A DNA stretch of 48,500 nucleotides from Kangiella sp. (GCF_014762745.1 NZ_JABURJ010000120.1:1-48500); one strand, 5' to 3'; shown: positions 8,725 through 17,634, numbered from the stretch's first letter. Translations and numbers: made by a program. Notes: generated from the sequence alone by a model not told the origin.

Positions 8725-9018
8725 ATGCGCTTATATCAATTGCTGGCTTGTGCTTTGTTGTCTATATCATTAGTTGGGTGTAAGGAACAATCCCAAGCAG
8801 AGAGTGACTCTGATTCACAATTTAATCCTCACAAAGGCCCTGTGCCGCCCATCTGTAGCGCACCGCCTCCTGTTAAAGATATCTGGGTACTTGAACCCAT
8901 GCTTATTGAAAAGGGCTTGATCACCGAAGACATGGATAAAAAACAGCGAGAAGCTGTTATTAGAGAGTACATTAACAAGAAAAACTCAGTGTATGAGAAC
9001 TGTTTAAAAGGAAAGTAA
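8725..9018 (+). CDS. Small lipoprotein upstream of M6 protease
   Basis: 97 residues. The N-terminus MRLYQLLACALLSISLVGC is a lipoprotein signal with lipobox LVGC, so the mature protein would be anchored by Cys19. The rest is short and hydrophilic, with two more cysteines (PPICSAPPP and YENCLKGK) that could form a disulfide. I do not recognise a family. The ATG at 8725 is preferred over an upstream reading from 8698 because it gives the lipoprotein signal. The stop is 2 bp before the M6 protease start, so the two are probably co-transcribed; a chaperone or anchoring role for the protease is only a guess. Confidence 0.7.
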   Translation: MRLYQLLACALLSISLVGCKEQSQAESDSDSQFNPHKGPVPPICSAPPPVKDIWVLEPMLIEKGLITEDMDKKQREAVIREYINKKNSVYENCLKGK

Positions 9019-9020
9019 TA

Positions 9021-12000
9021 ATGAAACATACGACTATTTATAGTTTATTGGCTCTTGCGCTAACGACTCCTTTAGCCCAAGCAGCGGAGAAATCAATTAC
9101 ACCCAAAGACCCTGCTTTGGTTAATCAAGAAAGAATTTTGTACTGGCTTGAGAAGCGTGGCGAGATTAAGTCTGACTCCAGCGATATAGAAAAAGAACTA
9201 GCGGTTAAGCAGTATCTTGGTAACAGCTTGAATATACAGGCTAAAACACCAGCTTTGGTCTCTAGTAGCTTAAAGCAAAGACAGGCGTCCATACTCAAAG
9301 GGGTTGCCACTGAACAAAAAATTATTAACAACAAAACCGTTAAGGTGCTTGCTGTTCTAATTGATTTCCCAGATTTACCACATAATGACAATGGGTTGTC
9401 GTCAGGTGATACAGATATGTATTACAGTTCCTATCCAGCGTCGCATTATGATGGCTTAATGTTCTCGGAGACCGGTTTTACTGGTCCATCAGGCCAAACT
9501 CTTGAGTCTGGTTATAATTTTTACCAGGATGAGTCGGGCGGTACTTTCTTTTTTACCGGTAAATCTTATGGTTGGGTAACCGCTGATAATGATGCTGTTC
9601 ATTATGGTGAAAATGACGTTGATACAGAAAATGATAAAAATGTTCCTGCATTAGTTAAAGAAGCAGTTACCAAAGCCGTTCAGGAATATGGCATCAATCT
9701 TGCCGAGTATGATGTAGAAGATCCTTATGACTTAGATAATGATGGGAATATTGAAGAAGCCGATGGGCTTATTGACCATGTCATGATTTATCACTCAAGC
9801 GTTGGTGAAGAAGCTGGTGGTGGTGTATTGGGTGATGATGCTATCTGGTCACATCGATTCTATGTAGATGGTCAGCAGGGTGGCTACACTATTCCTGGAA
9901 CTAATAAAAAAGTATTTGGTTACACTATTCAACCAATTGATGCGGCGACAGGCGTTGTTGTCCATGAGTTTGGACATGATTTAGGTCTGCCAGACGAATA
10001 TGATATTGAGGGGTCTGAGGTAGGCTCTCCAGTAGGTATCTGGTCGGTTATGGCCTCGGGAAGCTGGGTCGGCAGTCCAGCTGGTACAAAACCAACAGGA
10101 TTTAGTCCTTACGCACGCTCCTTCCTGCAAAATACCTATGGTGGTGACTGGATCGACGAAACCGTGGTTGAGCTTTCTGATTTAGAGGATGCTTCACAAG
10201 ACATAGCCTTGGTGGAAGCTTCTAATCACTCTGGTAACGCTAATCAAATTCGAGTAAATATTCCGGCACCACTGGAAGACTTTACTGCACCTTATACCGG
10301 TTCCTACCAGTATTATTCTGGTAAGGGAGATATGAAGTCCAATAGCATGAGTTTTGATGTTGAGCTACCTGCAACAGGTACGCTTGAGCTTAGCATGAAA
10401 GCCCACTGGGATATTGAGGTAGATTGGGACTACCTTGTGGTTAAAGCTAACGATACAGTGTTAGCGGGTAATCACACGAAAGCAACTAATTCTCAGCACC
10501 CAAGTGTGGCTAACTTTATTACCGGAAAATCCCTTGATATAACTGGTGCAGAAGGTTCCGAGGGCTGGGTTGACCTGACCTTTGATGTGACTTCCTTTGC
10601 AGGTCAGACTGTAACCTTCAGTTTCAATTATGAAACGGATCAAGCAGTTGGTGGTTATGGTTTTGTAGCTGATGATATCGTAGTCAAGCAATCTGGCACA
10701 TCCGTTTATTTTGATGGGGCTGAGTCTGAAGGTACTGCTACTTTTGCTGGCTTCCACCGTGTAGCGAATCAGGCTCCAATGCTTCCACAGAATTATTGGA
10801 TTCAACTGCGTAGTGCTAATGGGCGTGATGCAGGTTTGGCTAACACCTTTAATACCCCGGGTGTTCTAGTGTGGTTTGGTAATGAAAATTATAGTGATAA
10901 CAAGGTTGGCGATACTGTAGAGGGGCATCCCGGCTATGGTTTTGTGGGTGTTGTTGATGCCGACCAAAATATTATTATGGATGGTTCAAGCATTGGTAGC
11001 ACTTTGAGCCAGATTCGAGACGCGGCATTCGGACTATATAATCAAAAAAGCTCAAGTGGCGATACTAATTTAGCTCCAATTTCTGTGTTTGATGACTCCA
11101 ATGACTATTCGTCACCTGAGCAACCAGCTTCGGGTCTTGTGCTACCTGAGCATGGTTTCAAAATGGAAGTGATTGAGCAGTCCACTAATTCAAGCACTGC
11201 AACTGTTAAGCTAAGTGCTGCACCTCTGGAGTTAACTGCGGGCTTTGATTTTCAGCGTAATTTCCGAGAAGTGACATTTTTTAATGACACTGCGGGTGGA
11301 ACACCGGGTTATACCTACGAGTGGAACTTTGGTGACGGCTCGGAGGTATCTACAGAAGAATCGCCAGTGCATAGTTATGCAGCTAGCGGAAGTTATACGG
11401 TGACTCTAACGGTTACTGACCAAGATGGTACCGTAAGTGAGTTTCAACAGCAGGTAATCATTGGGGATGTATTGTCAGTTGATTTTAACTCATCAGTAAG
11501 TGGTTCATCTGTTGAGCTTAGTGCAGTCATTGACGGTGGTGTTGAGTCTTACAATGTAGAATGGGACTTTGGTGATGATAACCAGGATACTGGCACTAAT
11601 GTTAGCCACTCATACGCTTTGACTGGTACTTACACTATTACTATGACTGTAACCAGTGGTGATAACCAGCAGGCTCAAGCAACAAGGGAAGTGAGCGTGG
11701 TTGCTCCATTGAATGTTAACTTTACATCTAGTCGCAATAATCTGACCGTTACATTCTCAAGTACTGCAACTGGTGGTGATGGAAGCTATACCTATAGTTG
11801 GGATTTTGGTGATGGCAATAGCAGTACAGCAAAGTCACCATCACACACTTACTCTACCGCTGGCTCTTATGACGTGACTTTCAAAGTGACCGATGGTTCA
11901 GGTGTTGAGCGTGAAATGACCCAGTCCGTTACTGTAAGCGAGCCTCCATCAAATGGTGGCAGCGGCGGTGGTAGCGCCAACTGGTTGTTGCTGATGTTAT

Positions 12001-12029
12001 TGGGTTTAGTTCTAATTAGAAGACGTTAA
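9021..12029 (+). CDS. M6 family (immune inhibitor A-like) metalloprotease with PKD repeats and GlyGly-CTERM
   Basis: 1002 residues. A signal peptide ends near residue 21 (PLAQA). The peptidase domain holds the zinc motif HEFGHDLGLPDEYD starting at H315, followed by WSVMASGSW. A beta-rich M6 C-terminal region follows (about 410-740). Three PKD domains lie at about 743-816, 818-893 and 895-973, each with a WNFGDG/WDFGDD/WDFGDG core. The tail is a glycine/serine spacer, a hydrophobic helix and an RRR end: a GlyGly-CTERM signal normally processed by rhombosortase before surface release by type II secretion (family knowledge). Likely a secreted degradative protease. Preceded by a lipoprotein gene and followed by a strong terminator. 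Confidence 0.92.
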   Translation: MKHTTIYSLLALALTTPLAQAAEKSITPKDPALVNQERILYWLEKRGEIKSDSSDIEKELAVKQYLGNSLNIQAKTPALVSSSLKQRQASILKGVATEQKIINNKTVKVLAVLIDFPDLPHNDNGLSSGDTDMYYSSYPASHYDGLMFSETGFTGPSGQTLESGYNFYQDESGGTFFFTGKSYGWVTADNDAVHYGENDVDTENDKNVPALVKEAVTKAVQEYGINLAEYDVEDPYDLDNDGNIEEADGLIDHVMIYHSSVGEEAGGGVLGDDAIWSHRFYVDGQQGGYTIPGTNKKVFGYTIQPIDAATGVVVHEFGHDLGLPDEYDIEGSEVGSPVGIWSVMASGSWVGSPAGTKPTGFSPYARSFLQNTYGGDWIDETVVELSDLEDASQDIALVEASNHSGNANQIRVNIPAPLEDFTAPYTGSYQYYSGKGDMKSNSMSFDVELPATGTLELSMKAHWDIEVDWDYLVVKANDTVLAGNHTKATNSQHPSVANFITGKSLDITGAEGSEGWVDLTFDVTSFAGQTVTFSFNYETDQAVGGYGFVADDIVVKQSGTSVYFDGAESEGTATFAGFHRVANQAPMLPQNYWIQLRSANGRDAGLANTFNTPGVLVWFGNENYSDNKVGDTVEGHPGYGFVGVVDADQNIIMDGSSIGSTLSQIRDAAFGLYNQKSSSGDTNLAPISVFDDSNDYSSPEQPASGLVLPEHGFKMEVIEQSTNSSTATVKLSAAPLELTAGFDFQRNFREVTFFNDTAGGTPGYTYEWNFGDGSEVSTEESPVHSYAASGSYTVTLTVTDQDGTVSEFQQQVIIGDVLSVDFNSSVSGSSVELSAVIDGGVESYNVEWDFGDDNQDTGTNVSHSYALTGTYTITMTVTSGDNQQAQATREVSVVAPLNVNFTSSRNNLTVTFSSTATGGDGSYTYSWDFGDGNSSTAKSPSHTYSTAGSYDVTFKVTDGSGVEREMTQSVTVSEPPSNGGSGGGSANWLLLMLLGLVLIRRR

Positions 12030-12053
12030 TCCAGTCAGCTAAAACCAAGATAC

Positions 12054-12081
12054 AAAGCCCTTGTTTTCGCAAGGGCTTTTT
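12054..12081 (+). terminator. Intrinsic terminator after M6 protease
   Basis: Stem AAAGCCCTTG / CAAGGGCTTT followed by eight or more T. It is an exact copy of the terminator at 8550-8577 in the same orientation. Confidence 0.9.
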
Positions 12082-12095
12082 TTTGCCCAAAATTT

Positions 12096-12111
12096 AGTGA
12101 CGTTAATCACA
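12096..12111. promoter_or_regulatory. CRP-like palindrome in the 12.08-12.48 kb intergenic stretch
   Basis: AGTGA-CGTTAA-TCACA matches the two half-sites of the CRP consensus with the correct 6-bp spacing. It lies about 370 bp upstream of the serine hydrolase start, further than a typical CRP site. The rest of 12082-12481 is AT-rich non-coding sequence; an imperfect CTTGCAG/CTGCAAG inverted pair lies at about 12413-12449 and a strong ribosome site (AGGGGG) precedes 12482. Confidence 0.3.
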
Positions 12112-12481
12112 AAATAATGAAATACCCAAGTCATTACTGACTTGCAACCAGCGTTTTCTCCTTCCCTATCTCTGCTAATGTGTTCCATAACGTGCGCTCT
12201 TGTTTGAATATTGCATTGTTTGTTTTAAAGGCGTGTTTGAAAGTGTTTTAAAAGTCATTTTTTTTCAAGTGTATATCATTCTATCAATGTCTAAATATAA
12301 GTGCTTATGCTCTGGCTCCCTGTTTAAAACTAGTGTTTTTTACAATTAGTAAAACTGATGATATAACCTTCCTTGCCTTATAAAAACTAATTAAAGGCAA
12401 AAGAGAGTAATGCTTGCAGTGGGTGATAGCAAAATAACAAGCTGCAAGTGAATTATCAGCTTAAAACCTAGGGGGTAGCAT

Positions 12482-13360
12482 ATGCTGAACAAATCTTTCC
12501 TGAACAAGTTGTTGTTGGGGGCTTCACTTATTGGTGGCTCTTTAATGGCAGCTTCCGCGAGTGCCAATGTGGGCGTTGCTTTTGTTCATGGCACCGGCCA
12601 GCAAAGTGATGCTTATAACGACTACTGGACAGGCTCCATGATCCAGTCGGTCATTCAAGGTCTTCCGAATTCGAGTAATTACACTGTTATCAACTGCGAC
12701 TTTACTCAATATATGTGGGACAGCCGTGCTTCTGGTTGTCTGGCGGGGCAATTAACCAACTTTATCAACAATAAAGGCATCAGTCAGATGACTCTGATCA
12801 CCCACTCAAACGGTGGTAATGTGGTGCGCTGGATCCTGTCAAATCCAACCTGGGACAGTCGTTTCCCAAATATCATCAATAAAACCAAAGAAGTGATTGC
12901 GTTGGCGCCTTCGAGCGGTGGTACGCCTTTAGCGGAAGCTGTTTTAAATGGTAATGTGTTTGAAACGTCATTAGGTTGGTTGCTGGGCTATCAAAATGAT
13001 GCAGTGCGTCAGCAGCAGGAGTCCTGGATGGCTTATTACAATGCAGAGTGGCTATATGGCACAGCTGGTCGCCCTAGTCTTCCCAAGCCCTTCGTTAACG
13101 TAGTGGGAACGGATGTCGAGTCAGCAGTCTGGGATGGTGACAGCTATTGCGGTGGTTACTCGCAGAATGTCGGTCTTGAGTTCACGCAAAACTGGCTCGA
13201 CAGCTGCTCAGATGGTTTCCTCAATTGCAGTTCGCAAAGTGCTGCCGGTTCGGTCTGGTTCTATGATAAATGGTACACCAAAGATGGTGAGCCGCTCAGT
13301 CACGCGCAAAGCCGTCGTAACTGTTTCTATCTAGACTCATACTTACGTAACCGAATTTAA
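12482..13360 (+). CDS. Secreted alpha/beta-hydrolase (lipase/esterase-like)
   Basis: 292 residues with a signal peptide (cleavage near ASASA, residues 24-28). FVHGTGQQ supplies an oxyanion-hole HG motif early in the mature protein, and THSNGGNVVRW places the nucleophile at S109 in a G/T-H-S-x-G elbow. A C-terminal LSHAQSRRN histidine is a plausible catalytic base. Several cysteines (CDF, SGC, YCGG, SCSDGFLNCSS, RNC) suggest disulfides in an exported enzyme. The substrate is unknown. The downstream gene starts 10 bp later and is presumably in the same operon. Confidence 0.75.
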   Translation: MLNKSFLNKLLLGASLIGGSLMAASASANVGVAFVHGTGQQSDAYNDYWTGSMIQSVIQGLPNSSNYTVINCDFTQYMWDSRASGCLAGQLTNFINNKGISQMTLITHSNGGNVVRWILSNPTWDSRFPNIINKTKEVIALAPSSGGTPLAEAVLNGNVFETSLGWLLGYQNDAVRQQQESWMAYYNAEWLYGTAGRPSLPKPFVNVVGTDVESAVWDGDSYCGGYSQNVGLEFTQNWLDSCSDGFLNCSSQSAAGSVWFYDKWYTKDGEPLSHAQSRRNCFYLDSYLRNRI

Positions 13361-13370
13361 GGAGCCAACC

Positions 13371-14510
13371 ATGAAGAATATCGTATTAATTACTTCGACT
13401 ACGCTGGCTCTTATCATGAGTTCAGCGGTTAACGCCAATACTAATCCCAGAAACAATGACACCACCAGCTTCAGTTTTGCTGTGGGTCAAGACAGTAAAT
13501 TTGCCATCACCCAGAGCCAACATATCCCTGCGACACAAAGCCGTGAATATAGCCTGGACGTGAATGGTCAGTCATTGCAACGTGGTGTGTCATTGACCAC
13601 CAGCGCACCTGGTGCTCTGGTTCGCATCTCTGCAGCAGATGGTCGCTCGGCAGTAGAGCCACAGATGATGAATATCAGCCAGAAGGGTGGAAAAAGTTTC
13701 GCCAAAGGCAGTGGCTTCGACATGCTGGTCGATAGCAACTCAATGCAGGCACAAGGTGTTGGTTTCCAGCGTGGAACCACTGGCTTTAAATTAGCTGATA
13801 ATTTGGGCCAAGGTGAGTTTACCTTGCAAACCAATCAGAAGCTTAACCCTAACGGTAAGTACCGCATCAACGTCTTTGAGAAAAACAGCGATACTGCTTT
13901 ATACCTTAAATCGCAGCGTGGCGGTTATTTCAAAGGTGATACCTTAAGTGTTGATGCCCACGTTTTTGACCAGGGGCAGGCGCAAACTATCCGCAACATC
14001 AAAGGACAGCTAGTCTCACCAACCGGGCAAAGTTACCCAGTGATTTTCAAAAAATCAGGCGACGGCTATCAGGTGAAAATGCCGATGAAAATGGCGGCCG
14101 ATAATGTGCCCGGAGCTTTGTGGGAGCTACACACTGAAGTTAAAGCCCATGTCAATGGCAAGTTGGTTCAGCGTAATGGCCGTGTACCTTTCTCCTATGA
14201 CGAAATGACTGCTTCAATGAGTAGTAATGTTCAAATCGTCGGTGGTGACAAAAACCTTAAAGCCATGGTTCCAGTAAGCGTCAAGCAGGACAGTCGCTTT
14301 GAAGTGCGCGGTGTTTTGTATGGCACAGACAATGCTGGCAACATGAAGCCAATCATGACCACTCACACCGCACAAGATCTTGGACGCGGCGCAGGTCAGA
14401 TCATGATGGAGTTTGACGCTAAAATCTTGGCAAACAGTGGCCTTAGTGCGCCGTATGAGCTGAGAAATGTTGAGCTTCGTGATCAAAGCCAAATGGCCAT
14501 TCTAAAATAA
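13371..14510 (+). CDS. Secreted DUF4785-like protein
   Basis: 379 residues with a signal peptide (cleavage near VNANT, residues 19-24). No catalytic motif is visible. The protein looks like consecutive beta-sandwich domains, with repeated short strands and glycine turns such as KYRINVFEKNSDTALYL and GALWELHTEVKAHVNGK. The overall pattern resembles DUF4785 proteins; this is recollection, not a computed match. It follows the secreted hydrolase by 10 bp with its own GGAG ribosome site, suggesting a binding, folding or inhibitory partner of that enzyme (inference). Confidence 0.55.
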   Translation: MKNIVLITSTTLALIMSSAVNANTNPRNNDTTSFSFAVGQDSKFAITQSQHIPATQSREYSLDVNGQSLQRGVSLTTSAPGALVRISAADGRSAVEPQMMNISQKGGKSFAKGSGFDMLVDSNSMQAQGVGFQRGTTGFKLADNLGQGEFTLQTNQKLNPNGKYRINVFEKNSDTALYLKSQRGGYFKGDTLSVDAHVFDQGQAQTIRNIKGQLVSPTGQSYPVIFKKSGDGYQVKMPMKMAADNVPGALWELHTEVKAHVNGKLVQRNGRVPFSYDEMTASMSSNVQIVGGDKNLKAMVPVSVKQDSRFEVRGVLYGTDNAGNMKPIMTTHTAQDLGRGAGQIMMEFDAKILANSGLSAPYELRNVELRDQSQMAILK

Positions 14511-14532
14511 TAACGTGTGTTTTGATTGATTC

Positions 14533-14560
14533 AGGCAGCTTAGGCTGCCTTTTTTATTTT
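14533..14560 (+). terminator. Intrinsic terminator of the hydrolase/DUF4785 operon
   Basis: AGGCAGC (14533-14539) pairs with GCTGCCT (14544-14550), followed by TTTTTATTTTT. Confidence 0.85.
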
Positions 14561-14592
14561 TCTGTATGACAAAAATAAGGTAAAGTTATTCG

Positions 14593-14682
14593 CGTAGGTC
14601 GGATCAGCGAAGCGCCATCCGACACAATTTTCTGCATGTTTCGTTGTTGGATGGCACCACTAAGTGATTTATCCAACCTACG
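14593..14682. repeat. 90-bp palindromic intergenic element (MITE-like)
   Basis: Ends CGTAGGTCGGAT and ATCCAACCTACG are inverted copies with one mismatch. Interior segments (GCGAAGCGCCATCC and GGATGGCACCACTAAG) are also partly complementary, so the whole can fold into a long hairpin. Elements of this GTAGGTxGGAT...ATCCxACCTAC type are scattered in many proteobacterial genomes. A related element lies at 24663-24792. Confidence 0.75.
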
Positions 14683-14712
14683 GTTACTAACACAAAGAAC
14701 AGGGACAAGGAC

Positions 14713-15366
14713 GTGAATTATCTAATCGGGGCTTTATTTGGAATTTTATTAGTATTGGTTGTACTTGGCGGTTTCACCTATCTGCATTATCTGGAAGTCG
14801 ATTCAATCAAACAGGAAATAGAACATAACCGGCAAAAACAACAAGCAAAGCAAACAGAACCATCTGCTCAAAAAACTGCAAAGCCAGTTAGTCAAAATGC
14901 CGCTAACAACAAGCGACAAAACTCTTCTCCTCAGAATCAAAAGCCTGCTTCTCAACAAAAGCCAGTGATTTACACTTGGACGGATACTAGCGGCAACAAA
15001 CGGTTCTCAGAAACACCACCATCATCAGGTAACTATCAAGTACAGGAATTATCTGGTGATGGATTCAGCGTGATACCAATGGAGCGCGTTAATCCTATTC
15101 AAAGAAGCACAACCACTGAGCGGCAAGCCAATAGTAATTATCAAAATCCAGCCATGATCAAACAACAGCTCTTATCGAAAAACCATACCCATTGCCGCTG
15201 GGTCGTTGGTCGTGCCTATGAAACCTACCTGAAAATACAACAGCACACAGGCCCGAATCGAAGTATTTACTGTGATGAATACAAAGAACGATTAATCGAA
15301 ATGCGCAAATTAGCTAGAGAAGGGGAAGCCTGTTATTACCCTTATGGGTATACCTCAAAGTGTTAG
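14713..15366 (+). CDS. Membrane-anchored DUF4124-like protein
   Basis: 217 residues. One N-terminal membrane helix (about residues 3-26) is followed by a low-complexity Q/K/N/S-rich linker (about 35-85) and then VIYTWTDTSGNKRFSETPP, the hallmark of DUF4124. The C-terminal part has four cysteines (HCRWV, IYCDEY, EACYY, SKC) that may form disulfides in the periplasm. It starts with GTG at 14713, with an AGGGACAAGGA ribosome site. Function unknown. Confidence 0.7.
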   Translation: MNYLIGALFGILLVLVVLGGFTYLHYLEVDSIKQEIEHNRQKQQAKQTEPSAQKTAKPVSQNAANNKRQNSSPQNQKPASQQKPVIYTWTDTSGNKRFSETPPSSGNYQVQELSGDGFSVIPMERVNPIQRSTTTERQANSNYQNPAMIKQQLLSKNHTHCRWVVGRAYETYLKIQQHTGPNRSIYCDEYKERLIEMRKLAREGEACYYPYGYTSKC

Positions 15367-15404
15367 ATTCCAAGATTAATATAAGTAGAAAAAGGTGAAT
15401 GGTA

Positions 15405-15806
15405 ATGTCAGAAGCGATAACAAAAACAAATCTTATTATTGTACTAGTGTTATGTTTTTTAATCGGATACGGAATAAAAGAGGTGTTCTTCACAGCCGAA
15501 GTTGAAACAGAAGATTTTTCTTTTAGCTTCAAGTCTGAATATCTTGATGGACTAGAAAGTGATATCCGTATTGAATTTGTGATGGATGAAAATAGTAATG
15601 AGCTTGTGCAGTACGTTGAAATTTATGATGGAAAGCGCAAAGTGCTTGATTCAATTTCTCGGGAAGAGTTTGAAAAAGAAGTTGAGCCATATCGTGAGTC
15701 TTATGCAAAATTTAGAAAGGATTTGAACGAAGAAGAGTTAGATAAGTTTTTGGCTTTTGGACTCTTCGAAGAACGATATGAAGAAAGAAGGCTTCATGAT
15801 AAGTAG
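15405..15806 (+). CDS. Small membrane-anchored hypothetical protein
   Basis: 133 residues; I do not recognise a family. One N-terminal hydrophobic helix (about residues 8-28, NLIIVLVLCFLIGYG) is followed by a highly acidic soluble part ending in a charged, coiled-coil-like helix (EELDKFLAFGLFEERYEERR). The ATG at 15405 is favoured over one at 15399 because AAAGGTG then sits 7 bp upstream, a proper spacing. It follows the DUF4124-like gene by 38 bp. The AT-rich composition suggests acquired sequence. Confidence 0.6.
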   Translation: MSEAITKTNLIIVLVLCFLIGYGIKEVFFTAEVETEDFSFSFKSEYLDGLESDIRIEFVMDENSNELVQYVEIYDGKRKVLDSISREEFEKEVEPYRESYAKFRKDLNEEELDKFLAFGLFEERYEERRLHDK

Positions 15807-15926
15807 TTAATCCCTATGGCAGGATTTGGTCGTGTTATATTTCTCAGCTAAATGTTAACCGCCCTTTCAAAAGCTTTATTAAAAATACTCTAGGATAATT
15901 AGTATAGATAGACTATAGGAACGATA

Positions 15927-16463
15927 ATGTTAATTAAACGAAATGGTAAGTTTTTTTATAAGCTGTTTTTGCTGTGGCTTATGGTTTTACTTTTATTTGC
16001 TTTTATACAGGAAGAGACTGGTTTATTAAGTTTTTTTGATCTTAGTGCTTTTTGGCCTCAAGCAATGTACATAAAAAAATGTGGTGGACCATATCTTTTT
16101 TCAGGGTTTGTAACCATATTTTCAATACTGTTTTTTATGACTTGTTTATATTACACCTGTGTTAATGGCCTGGAAATAAATAAAAAGGCAAAACCATTTT
16201 ATAGTGAGTTTAATCCAACTAAGTTTTCCTTAGTTATTGGTTCTTTAACTTTATTGATAACAATTTGCTATTTGTATACATTCCCAATAGTTATTACATG
16301 CAAAGAGGACTTACCCCCCTTAATGGCGCTTTTCTTTAGCTCAATTGTTAGCACAAATCTCGCAATGTCTATAGCTATTTTTCTATTCTATACCCTTATT
16401 GCCTTTGGATTTTCTATAACTATTTTATCGATTAAATTTAAATTGCTTTTGGAGGAAAGTTAA
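15927..16463 (+). CDS. Hypothetical multi-pass membrane protein
   Basis: 178 residues; no family recognised. Four hydrophobic segments: about 12-27, 51-72, 95-118 and 131-172 (the last possibly two helices). Codons are strongly AT-biased compared with neighbouring genes, suggesting transfer or weak expression. Upstream AT-rich sequence with AGGAACGATA provides a weak ribosome site. It converges on the ycbK-like gene across a spacer holding a REP-like hairpin. Confidence 0.55.
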   Translation: MLIKRNGKFFYKLFLLWLMVLLLFAFIQEETGLLSFFDLSAFWPQAMYIKKCGGPYLFSGFVTIFSILFFMTCLYYTCVNGLEINKKAKPFYSEFNPTKFSLVIGSLTLLITICYLYTFPIVITCKEDLPPLMALFFSSIVSTNLAMSIAIFLFYTLIAFGFSITILSIKFKLLLEES

Positions 16464-16601
16464 TATTAAGTGTCCAGATAGCCCTAAAGAAATAAAAAGG
16501 CCATCAATGGATGCCCTTTAAATTATTAAGGTTAAGTATCGTAAGTCGTGATTGACGATCAGCAAGCTTTAACCCATCAAAACCTACTAGAAAGTCACTG
16601 G

Positions 16602-16625
16602 ATCCCGCGGTCACAGCCGCGGGAT
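16602..16625. repeat. REP-like hairpin
   Basis: ATCCCGCGG (16602-16610) and CCGCGGGAT (16617-16625) are perfect inverted copies around TCACAG. They are flanked by GTCACTGG and GACAA, giving the GGATGAC tail also seen in the palindromes near 33350 and 34720. It lies between convergent genes and could also act as a processing or termination structure. Confidence 0.7.
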
Positions 16626-16638
16626 GACAACGGTTAGG

Positions 16639-17634
16639 TTAAATCCCCCAGCGGGCTTTGGTGCCTCTTACGTCAACGTGTACGAATGGGCCGCGTACGG
16701 CGTTTGGTTTATAGACGCCAATGCCGCCGACAAGATCGTCACGATGATCGTGCACTTCCGGGTTATTGGCGAATTCATAAAGGCGTAGTGCATCTTTCTC
16801 GTTCACTTTGCCATCGCCATTGATGTCGTCCATGCGACCATTGGCTAGCGTATCAATAAAAATGTCTGATGCATCACCATAAACATGGCGGCTGTTGGCG
16901 ACGTTTCCGATTGCGGCGTTATAGGCCGGTGTGCGGTAGCCACTCATGATGACAAAACTATCGGTACGAATGCCTCGGTTGTTCACATCGGTGAGCAAGT
17001 TTTCCAAGTTTTCCAGAAGGTTCTGTCTGAGCACCATGTACTTTGGAAAACCGCCGGGCTGTTTGCACAGGAATTGGCCTAAGGTGAAGTGTGGTGTGAT
17101 TTTGGTATCCATGTTTTCTTTGGTCACTTCAATAAAACCTTTCGGCGCTGCGTAGGTAGGCAGGCCTTTCAATGGCTTGGGATAGTTGCCAATTTTGTAG
17201 CCATTAAGCACGCCATTTTTCATCTCTGTAGCAGGGCGCAACACAAACACGGATACACTAATCTGATGACCGGTTTCTACGTCAGTAGTTTCCAGTGTGT
17301 AAAGTCCTGGAGCTTTGGGAGCTTTCCACTTTAAATCACCTTTGTTCCAATTGAGTGTTTGCCACTGCTCATTAACCTGGACACGACTGGATAATTGTTC
17401 ACGGCTCGACTTTAACTGTAATGATTGTTCCGGCATTACGGTATGGAAAAAGACTTCGTAGGGAATACTTCTTTTGTTAACACTTAGATCAAATTGGGCT
17501 TTACCGCTTTGATAGTCCTTAACCTGGGTAACTGCCTGGCTTAGATTAGGGGTTAAGATGATAAGGCTAGCGATTAGCAATAGTGTTAGCATCAATCGCC
17601 CTCTGTACAAGTCATTCAGTAAAATCTTTGGCAC
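16639..17634 (-). CDS. YcbK-like M15 family peptidase (DUF882) with an EF-hand-like loop
   Basis: 331 residues. After an N-terminal hydrophobic signal/anchor comes a beta-rich region (about 40-150), then the M15 domain: HFTLGQFLCKQPGG, IMSGYRTPAYNAAIG, SRHVYGDASDIFID (zinc ligands H and D) and the final HVDVRG. DINGDGKVNEKD between metal motifs fits a calcium-binding EF-hand or dockerin loop and is unusual for YcbK. GTG at 17634 is the start because GAAGGAG lies 5 bp upstream. It follows the L,D-transpeptidase on the same strand, the E. coli ycbB-ycbK order, implying a role in peptidoglycan remodelling. Confidence 0.85.
   Translation of the reverse strand: MPKILLNDLYRGRLMLTLLLIASLIILTPNLSQAVTQVKDYQSGKAQFDLSVNKRSIPYEVFFHTVMPEQSLQLKSSREQLSSRVQVNEQWQTLNWNKGDLKWKAPKAPGLYTLETTDVETGHQISVSVFVLRPATEMKNGVLNGYKIGNYPKPLKGLPTYAAPKGFIEVTKENMDTKITPHFTLGQFLCKQPGGFPKYMVLRQNLLENLENLLTDVNNRGIRTDSFVIMSGYRTPAYNAAIGNVANSRHVYGDASDIFIDTLANGRMDDINGDGKVNEKDALRLYEFANNPEVHDHRDDLVGGIGVYKPNAVRGPFVHVDVRGTKARWGI

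Noticed and set aside
10461-10805. Minus-strand 114-codon frame inside the M6 protease
   Set aside because: Antisense shadow of a well-supported gene with no signal of its own.
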